From positions 62,001 through 126,000 of the forward strand of contig VFZE01000008.1 in assembly GCA_016871315.1 (NCBI GenBank): a DNA stretch of 64,000 nt, in the 5' to 3' direction. Position 1 is the first letter of the stretch. Each line of letters opens with the position of its first letter. The notes under the pieces are model-generated. The model was not told the DNA's origin. It saw nothing but the letters and a program-made list of their open reading frames with translations, and searched no databases. Made by a program: the position numbers and the translations under genes. Source of the DNA: Acidimicrobiia bacterium (GTDB taxonomy: Bacteria; Acidobacteriota; Terriglobia; Bryobacterales; Bryobacteraceae). Positions 8,391 to 16,648 of this stretch are shown here, in pieces.

Positions 8391-9824
8391 TTATTGCACG
8401 GCTCTTTCATAAGCGCGAGCCAGGCGAAACATCGTCGGTTCGGCGAAATGGTTGGCGAGGATCTGCATACCCACGGGCAGGCCCGTACCCGTCACCCCGC
8501 AGGGCACGCTCATGCAGGGAATGCCGGCCAGATCGCCGGTGATCGTGTAAATGTCGGAGAGATACATCTCCATCGGATCGGCCATCTTCTCGCCCAGCTT
8601 GAACGCCGGGAACGGCGATACCGGCGTGATGAGCGCGTCCACTTTCTCAAACGCCTGAGAAAAATCCCGCGCGATGAGATTGCGCACCCGCTGCGCTTTC
8701 AGATAGTAAGCGTCGTAATAGCCGGCGCTCAACACATACGTCCCGAGCATGATCCGGCGCTTGCATTCCGCGCCGAATCCTTCACCACGCGTCGCGCGGT
8801 ACATGTCGATCAGCGTTTCGCCCTTTTCGGACCTCGTTGTGTAACGCACGCCGTCGTAGCGCGCGAGGTTCGAGCTGGCCTCCGCCGTGCAGATGATGTA
8901 GTAGCAGGAGATTGCGTAGTCGGTGTGAGGCAGGCTCACCTCCACCACTTCGCACCCGAGTTTCTTCAGCTGATCCACCGCCGCCATCACCAAGTCGCCG
9001 GTTTCCCGAGCAAGCCCCGCAAAATACTCCTTCGGCAGCCCGATCTTCATCCCCTTGACCGGTTTCTCCATCTCCGCAAGGTAGTCCGGCACAGGCGCAA
9101 AAGCCGAGGTGGAATCCATCGGATCCCGCCCCGCCGTCACTTGCAGCAGCAGCGCGGCGTCTTCCACATTCCGCCCGAACGGGCCGATATGGTCGAGCGA
9201 ACTGGCAAACGCCACCAGCCCATAGCGCGACACGCGCCCGTAGGTCGGCGTCACGCCTACGACGCCGCAGAACGAAGCCGGCTGGCGTATCGATCCGCCC
9301 GTGTCCGATCCAAGCGACACCACCGCCGTGCCCTGCGCCACCACCGCCGCGGGACCGCCGCTGGATCCCCCCGGCACGCGTTCCAGATCAACCGGGTTCC
9401 GCACCGGACCGTAGGCCGAATTCTCGTTCGACGATCCCATCGCGAACTCGTCGCAGTTCGTCTTGCCCAGCACCAGCCCGCCCGCCGCCTCCAGACGCTC
9501 CACCGCCGTCGCGTTGTAAGGAGGAACGTAGCGCTCCAGCAGCTTCGATCCGCAAGTGCTGACCAGGCCCTCGGTAAGGATGACGTCCTTCACCGCAACG
9601 GGCACGCCCGCTAGCAGACCCGCGCCTTTTCCCTCGGCGATGGCGGCGTCCACCTTCTCCGCGGCCTGCATCGCGCGTTCCGGACACAGCCGCAGATAAG
9701 CGTTGGTCTTCGGATTCTCCGCTTCGGCAAATTGCAGGGCCTGCCCGGCCAGTTCCTTCGCGCTGAAGCGTTTCGCCTTAAGGCCGGAGCGAATCTCTCC
9801 AATGGTGAGCTTTGCGATGTCCAT
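8391..9824 (-). CDS. gatA: Asp/Glu-tRNA amidotransferase subunit A
   Basis: This subunit releases ammonia from glutamine to transamidate Glu-tRNA(Gln) or Asp-tRNA(Asn). The amidase-signature triad is present: Lys79 in VPVAVKD, the cis-Ser in GGSSGGPAA near residue 154 and the nucleophile Ser in SDTGGSIRQP near residue 178. The 477-residue length is normal. I chose the ATG at 9824, giving MDIAKLTIGE; a TTG at 9848, overlapping the gatC stop, is the alternative and adds eight residues. It forms a unit with gatC. No gatB is visible, so that subunit must be encoded elsewhere. Confidence 0.96.
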   Translation of the reverse strand: MDIAKLTIGEIRSGLKAKRFSAKELAGQALQFAEAENPKTNAYLRLCPERAMQAAEKVDAAIAEGKGAGLLAGVPVAVKDVILTEGLVSTCGSKLLERYVPPYNATAVERLEAAGGLVLGKTNCDEFAMGSSNENSAYGPVRNPVDLERVPGGSSGGPAAVVAQGTAVVSLGSDTGGSIRQPASFCGVVGVTPTYGRVSRYGLVAFASSLDHIGPFGRNVEDAALLLQVTAGRDPMDSTSAFAPVPDYLAEMEKPVKGMKIGLPKEYFAGLARETGDLVMAAVDQLKKLGCEVVEVSLPHTDYAISCYYIICTAEASSNLARYDGVRYTTRSEKGETLIDMYRATRGEGFGAECKRRIMLGTYVLSAGYYDAYYLKAQRVRNLIARDFSQAFEKVDALITPVSPFPAFKLGEKMADPMEMYLSDIYTITGDLAGIPCMSVPCGVTGTGLPVGMQILANHFAEPTMFRLARAYERAVQ

Positions 9825-9844
9825 CGAAAATTCCTGGCCCCGCC

Positions 9845-10144
9845 TCAACGTTCAATCACGAGAGGCACCTTGAAGAAGCCCGCCCCGGAATTGGCCGCAT
9901 TGGCCACCGCCTTCTCGCTGCCGAGCCCCGGCCGCTCCTCATCGGCACGCAGCGTGGCGGTCTCTTCGGCTTCGTACAGCACCTGCGCCATCGGCTCCAC
10001 TCCCGAGGTGTCCAGCTCATTCAGCTTGTCCATGTGGGTGAGGATCTCATCCATATCGTGCGCCATGCGCGCGATCTCCTCCTCGCTCAACTCCAGGTTG
10101 GCCAGGTTGGCGACGTAGCGGACTTCCTTTTCGGTGATCTTCAA
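9845..10144 (-). CDS. gatC: Asp/Glu-tRNA amidotransferase subunit C
   Basis: A 99-residue subunit that stabilises the GatA-GatB complex. The opening KITEKEVRYVANLANLEL, the EEIARMAHDMDEIL helix and the DTSGVEP turn are typical GatC features, as is the C-terminal FFKVPLVIER. The ATG overlaps the TGA of the upstream dciA-like gene in an ATGA, which suggests translational coupling, and gatA follows directly. Confidence 0.96.
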   Translation of the reverse strand: MKITEKEVRYVANLANLELSEEEIARMAHDMDEILTHMDKLNELDTSGVEPMAQVLYEAEETATLRADEERPGLGSEKAVANAANSGAGFFKVPLVIER

Positions 10145-10560
10145 GCGGTTGGCCTCTTCGTTTCTCTTGCCCGCGATGCCCGGTAGATCCGGCTCAGCAC
10201 GGGATCTTCAATCGCATCGGCTTCATCGCGCACCGGGCGCGTTTCGATTGCCGGCTGCATCCGCCGAGGCGCTACGCGGAATTCCAGCTCTCCGACAAAG
10301 CCAGGGCCGAGCACCTTGTCATAGTTGGCCAGAATCTGCGTGCGCAGCGAATAGAGCTGCTTCTGCCAGACCGCGTCATCCACCTCCACCACCAGGCGCT
10401 GCCTCACCAGCCGGCTGGCGCGCGTGTGGACGGCGATCTTCTTGCCCACCGCAGCCGCCCACGAGGCGATAACCAGCTGCTCCGGCGTTGCGCATCGCGC
10501 CGCCAGCTTGGATTGCCCCAGCAGCTTCCCGGCTCTTTCCATGTGCGGTTGAACCCCCAT
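10141..10560 (-). CDS. dciA: DUF721 / DciA-like protein
   Basis: A 139-residue protein of the DUF721 family. Members called DciA load or assist the replicative helicase DnaB. The core WAAAVGKKIAVHTRASRLVRQ followed by LVVEVDDAVWQKQL is characteristic (a predicted KH-like fold). The C-terminal 45 residues are basic and probably disordered. ATG at 10560 is the first start; a second ATG at 10542 is possible. The gene overlaps gatC by four bases. The region between it and the divergent ROK kinase gene is under 40 bases, so promoters for both directions must be packed there or lie inside the genes. Confidence 0.82.
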   Translation of the reverse strand: MGVQPHMERAGKLLGQSKLAARCATPEQLVIASWAAAVGKKIAVHTRASRLVRQRLVVEVDDAVWQKQLYSLRTQILANYDKVLGPGFVGELEFRVAPRRMQPAIETRPVRDEADAIEDPVLSRIYRASRARETKRPTA

Positions 10561-10598
10561 TTTAGCATGCGCTCCCCGGATGGTATTCTACGGTGTCT

Positions 10599-11510
10599 AT
10601 GGCCGAATATTCGATTGGCGTGGACCTTGGTGGCACCAACCTGCGCGCCGCCGCGGTGAACCGCGATGGCAAGATGCTCGACAAGATCGCCATCTCCACC
10701 AACCTCGGCGCAGGCCGCGACACCGTCATCAACGATATTGTCACCGCCATCCGCAAGCTGCGCAGAAAGATGGCCGGCGGCTCCCTCGTCGGCGTCGGCA
10801 TCGGCGTTCCGGGCTTCATCCTCATCGAAAAAGGCATGATTGTCGGCTCGCACAACATGCCCGGCTTCGACAATTTCCCCGTCCGCGATGAGATCAGCCG
10901 CCTGCTCGGTTCCCCCGTCATTCTCGAAAACGACGCCAACGCCGCCGCGATGGGGGAAAAGTGGATGGGCGCAGGCCGCGGCGTCGACGATCTTATCCTC
11001 CTTACACTCGGTACCGGCATCGGCGGAGGCATTATCTCCGGCGGCAAGGTCCTGCACGGCAGCGTCGGCATGGCCGGCGAGCTCGGCCACATCACCATCA
11101 TCCCGTCCGGCAATGTCTGTGGCTGCGGCAATCATGGCTGCCTCGAAAAGCATGCTTCCGCCACGGCCATTGAATCGATGGCGAACCTTCTCGCGCTCGG
11201 CGAGAATCTCAGCGCACGCGATGTCTACGAGCTGGCCCAGGGTGGTAATGACAACGCCAGGCGCATTTTTCAAAGCATGGGTACCGCGCTCGGACTCGGC
11301 TTGGCCACCCTCATCAACATTTTCAATTTCCCGCTCTACCTGCTGAGCGGCGGTGTGCTGCCGGCCTGGGAGTTCTTCGCCCCGCCGATGATGGAGCAAG
11401 TGCGCAAGCGCTCCTTCACTTTCCGCAACGCCGAAACCAGAATCGAGCCCGCCATTCTTGGCAACGAGGCCGGTCTCTACGGCGCCGCCTGCCTGCCATT
11501 TCAATCGTAA
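10599..11510 (+). CDS. ROK-family sugar kinase (glucokinase-like)
   Basis: A protein of about 303 residues of the ROK family, probably an ATP-dependent glucokinase or related hexose kinase. The phosphate motif GVDLGGTNLR is at the N-terminus. ENDANAAAMGE carries the catalytic Asp, LTLGTGIGGG forms the second phosphate loop, and the ROK zinc site is ELGH followed by CGCGNHGCLE. ATG at 10599 is assumed; a GTG at 10593 would add two residues. It is followed by a xylulokinase gene 13 bases later, which points to a small sugar-phosphorylation operon. The sugar specificity cannot be read from the sequence. Confidence 0.9.
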   Translation: MAEYSIGVDLGGTNLRAAAVNRDGKMLDKIAISTNLGAGRDTVINDIVTAIRKLRRKMAGGSLVGVGIGVPGFILIEKGMIVGSHNMPGFDNFPVRDEISRLLGSPVILENDANAAAMGEKWMGAGRGVDDLILLTLGTGIGGGIISGGKVLHGSVGMAGELGHITIIPSGNVCGCGNHGCLEKHASATAIESMANLLALGENLSARDVYELAQGGNDNARRIFQSMGTALGLGLATLINIFNFPLYLLSGGVLPAWEFFAPPMMEQVRKRSFTFRNAETRIEPAILGNEAGLYGAACLPFQS

Positions 11511-11523
11511 AGGAACTCTGATC

Positions 11524-13023
11524 ATGTACTGGATGGGGATTGACGTGGGCACCGGCGGCACACGCGCGCTATTGGTAAACGACAAAGGCGAAGTAAGGCA
11601 CGGCTTCACCTCCCCTCATGACGAGATGCGCATGGAGCGGCCGATGTGGGCCGAGCAGCGCCCGGAAAACTGGTGGGACGCTTCTCAGGCCGCCATGCAA
11701 GGGGTGCTCAAGCATGCAGATGCCAAAGGCTCTGACGTGCGCGGCATCGGCCTCTCCGGCCAGATGCACGGCCTCGTCATGATGGATGAAGCGGGTAAGG
11801 TCATCCGTCCCTCGCTCATCTGGTGCGACCAGCGCAGCCAGCCGCAAGTCGATTGGATCAACGAAAGGGCAGGGAAGCAGAACGTCGTCGCCTGGACCGC
11901 CAATCCCGTGCTCACCGGATTTACTCTGCCGAAACTGCTCTGGGTGCGCGATCATGAACCGGCTCACTACGGCCGCCTGCGCCGTATGCTGCTGCCGAAG
12001 GACTATCTCCGTTACCAGCTCACCGGCGAGTATGCCACCGAAGTAAGCGACGCCAGCGGCACCGCGCTGCTCGACGTAGTCAACCGGCGCTGGTCAACCG
12101 CTCTCCTGGAAAAACTCGGCCTCGACGCATCCATTCTCCCCAAGGTGCATGAGTCGCCTGACGTCACCGGCCAACTAACCAAAGCCGCCGCACAGGCCAC
12201 CGGACTCGCGGAAGGAACGCCGGTAGTAGGCGGCGGCGGCGATCAGGCCGCAAGCGCCGTGGGTAACGGAATCGTCTCCGCGGGCATCGCTTCCTGCACC
12301 GTCGGCACCTCCGGCGTCGTCTTCGCCCATCTGGATAAGCCGAGCTACGACGCGCCGGGCCGCGTGCACACCTTCTGCCATGCCGTCCCCGGCGCTTGGC
12401 ACGTCATGGGTGTCACCCAGGGCGCCGGGCTCAGTTTGCAGTGGTTCCGCAACCAGCTTGCACCCGGCGCCGATTACGACGCCCTCACCGCAGAGGCGGC
12501 GAAAGCTCCTCCGGCATCGCAAGGCTTGTTCTGGCTGCCCTACCTGATGGGCGAACGCACGCCCCACTTGGACGCCAATGCGCGCGGCGGCTGGATCGGG
12601 CTGACGGCTAAACATACGCGCGCCGATCTCATCCGATCGCTGCTGGAAGGCGTCTCTTTCTCCCAGAAGGATTGCCTGACGATCATTGAGCAAATGGGTG
12701 TCCGCATCTCCTCGGTGCGGCTGTCCGGGGGAGGCGCGCGCAGCGAATTCTGGCGCCGCATGTTCGCGAACATCTTCGACCGCCGCGTCGCCACGCTCGC
12801 CAGCCAGGAGGGTTCCGCGTATGGGGCCGCGCTGCTCGCCATGGTCGGCACCGGCGCATTCGCCTCCGTGCCCGAGGCTTGTAGCCGTGTGATTCGCGAA
12901 ACCGCCTCCGTGGACCCGAACCAGGACGAGGCCAGGACCTACGGCGCCGCCTACGAGATTTACCAGTCGCTTTATCCTGCCCTCAAGGCCGTCTATCCGG
13001 CCATTCAGGGCATGCGGTCGTAA
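11524..13023 (+). CDS. xylB: Xylulokinase (FGGY family)
   Basis: A 499-residue kinase that phosphorylates D-xylulose to D-xylulose 5-phosphate, feeding the pentose phosphate pathway. Evidence is the N-terminal GIDVGTGGTRALL, the substrate motif LSGQMHGLV with IWCDQRS, the catalytic-Asp motif GGGGDQAASAVGNG and the late RLSGGGARSEFW. The ATG at 11524 has AAAGGA about 9 bases upstream, so in-frame codons before it belong to the end of the ROK gene region. Its 3' end overlaps the convergent membrane-protein gene by 19 bases. Confidence 0.93.
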   Translation: MYWMGIDVGTGGTRALLVNDKGEVRHGFTSPHDEMRMERPMWAEQRPENWWDASQAAMQGVLKHADAKGSDVRGIGLSGQMHGLVMMDEAGKVIRPSLIWCDQRSQPQVDWINERAGKQNVVAWTANPVLTGFTLPKLLWVRDHEPAHYGRLRRMLLPKDYLRYQLTGEYATEVSDASGTALLDVVNRRWSTALLEKLGLDASILPKVHESPDVTGQLTKAAAQATGLAEGTPVVGGGGDQAASAVGNGIVSAGIASCTVGTSGVVFAHLDKPSYDAPGRVHTFCHAVPGAWHVMGVTQGAGLSLQWFRNQLAPGADYDALTAEAAKAPPASQGLFWLPYLMGERTPHLDANARGGWIGLTAKHTRADLIRSLLEGVSFSQKDCLTIIEQMGVRISSVRLSGGGARSEFWRRMFANIFDRRVATLASQEGSAYGAALLAMVGTGAFASVPEACSRVIRETASVDPNQDEARTYGAAYEIYQSLYPALKAVYPAIQGMRS

Positions 13024-14273
13024 CAGAAGTCGGCTGCCGGCTGGTCCGATGCCTCTTCAAAGAAGACCGTCTCCGGATCGCGGTTGGCGCCCACTTCCAG
13101 TGTGCGCAACGCGATCTCCTGGCTGTAGGGGAAGCACCGCACCACAATCGCGCCGTTATGCGAGCGGCCGGCGCGTACCAGCTCCTCCGTAGGCTCCGCG
13201 CGTGCCAGATATTGCCGCTGTTTCTTCGTCCACAGGTATCCCACGTTGTGCAGCACAAGTCCGGCGCTTAACGCCGCGGTTATCCCCCATCGCCGCCGTT
13301 CGGCCACCGCCATGAAGGCCAGCCCCGCGATCAGCGCCAGTCCCGCGCTCGCTAGGTATGTATGCCGGCTGGGCACTCTTGGCATGTACGCAATGAAGCT
13401 GTACGGCAGGAACGTGATCACGACCCACACCGCCGATGCCGGCACCAGAAGCTTCCATCGCGCTGGCCGCAACCCCGCAATCGCCACCAGGCTCAGCAGC
13501 CCCCAGAACCAGAACATCCGCCCGATGCTGTTGGCAAGCGTCACCCACACCGGCGCCGTCACCGAAAATGTCCCGTCATGGAAATGCTGATGCTCCGCCT
13601 TGCCGGCGAAACTGGCGGCCGTGTACAGCGCCGACACGGCAAGCATAGGCAACGTAGCCGCGGCGATCCGCCTCCATCTTTCCATGTGCAAAGCAGCAGT
13701 GACCAGAAACACCGCCGGCATCACCACCCCCGATTCCTTGCTCAGCAGCGCCAGCAGAAAAGCCCCGCCTGCTGCCGACGGCAACACCCAGCCGCGGCAG
13801 TCCCGCTCCAGCCATAGCAGCCACATCACCAGACTCGCCAGCCCGAAAAAGAACACTAGCAACTCCGGCACCGCCGCGAACCAGACCACCGCCTCCTGAT
13901 GCCCTTCGTACACCGCGAAGAACCCCGCCGCCACCGTCGATACCCGCCACCCGATCGGCTTCCAGATCCCCAGCGCCAGCACCAGCCAGGTGTTCAGCAC
14001 GTGCAGCGCCAGGCTCACGACATTGAATGCCAGCGGCGACAATCCGGCCGCCTTCTCCAGCCAATAGGTAAGCGGCATCGATGTCGCCCGCGTCCGGTAG
14101 AGCGCATCCGTTGCCAGATTGCCCCACCCGCTCATCGGCCCGAACTTCCGCCCATGCGCGATCTGCAAGTAATCGTCGCTAATAAATGGCAGCCCCAACG
14201 CGGGGAGATAGGCGATGCAGGCGAGCAAGCCTGTTACCCCCATCGCGATCAGCAGATGTTTTCGAGAGGTCAT
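13005..14273 (-). CDS. Multi-pass membrane protein, GT-C glycosyltransferase-like
   Basis: A protein of about 422 residues with roughly ten hydrophobic segments. After the first helix comes the loop ALGLPFISDDY with paired acidic residues, in the position of the catalytic Asp pair in GT-C enzymes such as PMT/ArnT. The middle contains the FFAVYEGHQEAVVWFAAVPE loop, and the last 80 residues are soluble. This fits a polyprenyl-phosphate-sugar-dependent glycosyltransferase, but no specific family can be proved. ATG at 14273 has GGAG 8 bases upstream; GTG at 14291 is an alternative. The 3' end overlaps xylB by 19 bases. Confidence 0.65.
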   Translation of the reverse strand: MTSRKHLLIAMGVTGLLACIAYLPALGLPFISDDYLQIAHGRKFGPMSGWGNLATDALYRTRATSMPLTYWLEKAAGLSPLAFNVVSLALHVLNTWLVLALGIWKPIGWRVSTVAAGFFAVYEGHQEAVVWFAAVPELLVFFFGLASLVMWLLWLERDCRGWVLPSAAGGAFLLALLSKESGVVMPAVFLVTAALHMERWRRIAAATLPMLAVSALYTAASFAGKAEHQHFHDGTFSVTAPVWVTLANSIGRMFWFWGLLSLVAIAGLRPARWKLLVPASAVWVVITFLPYSFIAYMPRVPSRHTYLASAGLALIAGLAFMAVAERRRWGITAALSAGLVLHNVGYLWTKKQRQYLARAEPTEELVRAGRSHNGAIVVRCFPYSQEIALRTLEVGANRDPETVFFEEASDQPAADFCYDRMP

Positions 14274-14351
14274 CCCCGTTGCTCCACGCACTCCTCACCC
14301 AGAAGTGCGGATGAAATATATTTAACAGAACTAGGGGGGATTTAGCAACTG

Positions 14352-15581
14352 TTACTTTCCACGGAGTTCCAGGATCGGCTCCACAGGCTTGCCCTCTGCC
14401 GATACCAGCCGCACCGGCTCCGGGCCCAGCGCTTTGATCTCCATACGGTCCCCGCGGATCTCCACCGCGAGGAAATGCCGCTGTGCCGTCCAGGCGGCGA
14501 TGCCGCTCGACTTCACCGTTTTCGATATATCCCCCTCGCGTAGCTTTCCGCCCGATCCGGTCAGAACATACTGAACCGGTCCGGTAACGGCGGTCTTTTC
14601 CGCGATTTGCAGATTATGCTCATGGCCGTTGAACACCACCTGTACGCCATACCGGCGGAACAGCTCCACCCAATGCCGCAGCTTTTCCAGGCTTGGCTCG
14701 TGTTGCGGCCCGGCGGTGAACGGCGGGTGGTGAAAGTAGACGATCTTCCACCGCGCCCGCGAGGCTTTCAGCGCCTCCTCAAGCCATGCGGTCTGGGGGC
14801 TGCCGGGCCCGTACCCAGGCTCCGGGTAGCCATCCATTCGGTTCACCGTCGAATCCAGCGCGAAGAAGTCGGCCAGCCCGCCGTAGGAAAACTTGTAATA
14901 GCGCGCCGGCTTTCCTCCGGGAAAAAAGAAATTGTCGAGGTAAACCGCCAGGTCTTCGCTGCGCTCCGATTCGTTGCCGTCATGGTTGCCCAGCGAGGGG
15001 AAAAACGGAATGCGCCGCAGGATCTCCCGGTACGGCGTGAAGAATCGCGACTCCCAATCGCTATCCTTGTTTCCCGTCCCCCAAAGGAAAAGTGAGAACC
15101 CCCGGCCATAAATGTTGTCTCCAGTGGTCAGCACAAAGCGCGCCGGATTGTCCGTCCGGTATTGCCTCTGCAACTGCCGCCGCATCGCCTCGGCCACTTC
15201 GAACTGCTCTTTCTTCCCGCTCCCGTAATCTCCGATCACAAAGAACGACAGCCGCTCCGCCTTCATGGGCCAGGTGCGCAGCTCCCCTTCACCGGCAGCA
15301 TTCCCGTCGATCGTCAGCTGGTACGCGTAATCCCGATCGGGAGCCAGTCCATTCACCCGAATCCAGTTCTTGCTTGTGGAATGTTGCTTTCCACCAATCG
15401 TTACCACCGCCTTCCCATGAGAACGGGAATCGCGGCCGATGGTATTGCCCGAACCGGATGTCGTGCCCCAGGCGATCAGCGCCGAATCAGGCCCGGCGTC
15501 TCCCACGTAGGTTGTGATTGTCTGGCCGCTCAGCAGCAGACACCCGCACAGGATCAGGCTCAGCCTACCAGGTCCGTTCAA
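14352..15581 (-). CDS. Secreted purple-acid-phosphatase-like metallophosphoesterase
   Basis: A 409-residue exported protein. It has a signal peptide (LSLILCGCLLLSG), a fibronectin-III-like N-terminal domain (residues about 25-105) and a calcineurin-type catalytic domain. Metal-binding motifs are all present: GDYG at 117-120, GDN at 154-156, GNHD at 198-201, then YFHHPPF and GHEHN. This arrangement is that of purple acid phosphatases, which hydrolyse phosphomonoesters with a dinuclear metal centre outside the cytoplasm. The start appears to be TTG at 15581 and lies inside the 3' end of the decayed upstream gene by 17 bases. Confidence 0.87.
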   Translation of the reverse strand: MNGPGRLSLILCGCLLLSGQTITTYVGDAGPDSALIAWGTTSGSGNTIGRDSRSHGKAVVTIGGKQHSTSKNWIRVNGLAPDRDYAYQLTIDGNAAGEGELRTWPMKAERLSFFVIGDYGSGKKEQFEVAEAMRRQLQRQYRTDNPARFVLTTGDNIYGRGFSLFLWGTGNKDSDWESRFFTPYREILRRIPFFPSLGNHDGNESERSEDLAVYLDNFFFPGGKPARYYKFSYGGLADFFALDSTVNRMDGYPEPGYGPGSPQTAWLEEALKASRARWKIVYFHHPPFTAGPQHEPSLEKLRHWVELFRRYGVQVVFNGHEHNLQIAEKTAVTGPVQYVLTGSGGKLREGDISKTVKSSGIAAWTAQRHFLAVEIRGDRMEIKALGPEPVRLVSAEGKPVEPILELRGK

Positions 15582-16259
15582 TGCCCACCACTTTCCAACT
15601 CGCTCTCGCTCCCATCAAATAGACTGTCACGCTCTTTGCCCCATCCTCCGCGGTAATCTTAGCCGACAGATTACCACCCTCCGCCGCCGGAATGGCAAAC
15701 CCGGCGGCGCCGGCCAGCGGACTGCTCTTTTCCGTGTGATTATCGAAAACCGCCCACTCCACCTGGTAGTTTCTGCTGCGGCGGAAGCCATGCTTCACTT
15801 CCAGATCCACGAACACCAGCTTGCCATCCTGCACCGCAAACCCGTCTAGTGGCAGTACGCGCGAGAAAAAGCCGCGCCCGATCTTGTCGCGCCGCTTGAT
15901 CAGCGAATCGGCGATCCAGTCCTCGCTCGAACGCTTTGAACCCAGCCAGGCGCAGAACACGCTCAGCCCGCGCAGGTCACGCCGGTGCTCGTGCGGAGTC
16001 ACGTCGTTGGGATCATCCCGCCGCGTCCCGTAATATTTGAACGGTCCCAGCGGCTTGCCCGGCAAGTACAGGCTGGCACCGCCGCGGTACTTATCATCAC
16101 GCTTCGGCACATCCATCAGCTGATCTTCCGCCGCACCGCCTTGGATGCGTCGCGTGGCGTCGGCTCCTTGAGCAGCGGATCATCCGGGTAAAATCGCTGC
16201 CCATCCAAACTAGTCGCCGCAACCACAGCCACAACGAAAATGTACCGGGCCAGTCTCAT
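15565..16259 (-). pseudogene. Internally deleted remnant of a secreted Acidobacteria protein (RFYPDDPL family)
   Basis: Three separated blocks of a protein I recall as about 550-600 residues long are joined here. Block 1 (start at 16259) is a signal peptide and RFYPDDPLLKEPTPRDASKAVRRKIS. It ends at a TGA, and the frame then changes. Block 2 (from 16116) begins MDVPKRDDKYRG and runs to DLRGLSVFCAWLG. Block 3 begins about SEDWIADSLIKRRDKIG and ends GIERTW. In the full-length proteins, block 1 normally continues YYD..., and block 2 continues HDDSRAIN... for some 150 residues. Both continuations are missing. The frame shift between blocks 1 and 2 overlaps stop and start (TGATG), so short peptides might still be made. 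The comparison is from memory. Confidence 0.62.
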
Positions 16260-16309
16260 CGTCTTAGAACAGGTGCGGCGCCGTGGAAGTGCCCGGCGGC
16301 CGCTGCGCG

Positions 16310-16556
16310 AAACGGCAAACCCGCCGCCGGTGGGCATGCCGCCCAGCTTCACGCGAAAGCCGGCGATCCCCGCGCTGATCCGTTCCAGAATCTTCTTGTC
16401 CTTCATGTAGATCAAGCGCTGCTCCCATGGATGTGGCGTGTCCGGCTCCAGCCGCGTTGTCTTCTCTTCGCGTGCCTTCTCGATCTGTTCTGCGCGCGTG
16501 CTTACCTGTGCGCTTGAGATCGCGAGCGTGAACAATTTGACCAACAGTGGAAACAT
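16310..16556 (-). pseudogene. 5' remnant of a BamA/surface-antigen-like outer membrane protein gene
   Basis: About 82 codons encode a signal peptide (LLVKLFTLAISSAQ) and the segment EKAREEKTTRLEP...YMKDKKILERISAGIAGFRVKLGGMPTGGGFA. In related genomes, as I recall them, this starts a beta-barrel protein of around 400 residues that is encoded next to the RFYPDDPL-type protein. After GGGFA the similarity stops and the frame runs as basic low-sense sequence straight into the start of the next remnant at 16259. The whole barrel is therefore missing. There is no insertion sequence at the junction. Confidence 0.55.
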
Positions 16557-16648
16557 CGCGTCTTTTCCAGATTCCCAGGTTCGGCCGCTTTACGCAGCGC
16601 GGGACCGGGACGAAGAGAGTACGCCGAAAGCCATACACTGGATCTAGG

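Noticed and set aside
13005-13023. Wrong stop for either xylB or the membrane protein
   Set aside because: Both proteins keep plausible C-termini to the stop, so a true 19-base overlap is the simplest reading.
16116-16118. The TGA between the two blocks of the decayed gene as a second Sec codon
   Set aside because: Reading through it in the same frame gives no homologous sequence; the continuing block is in another frame, so this is a frame change.
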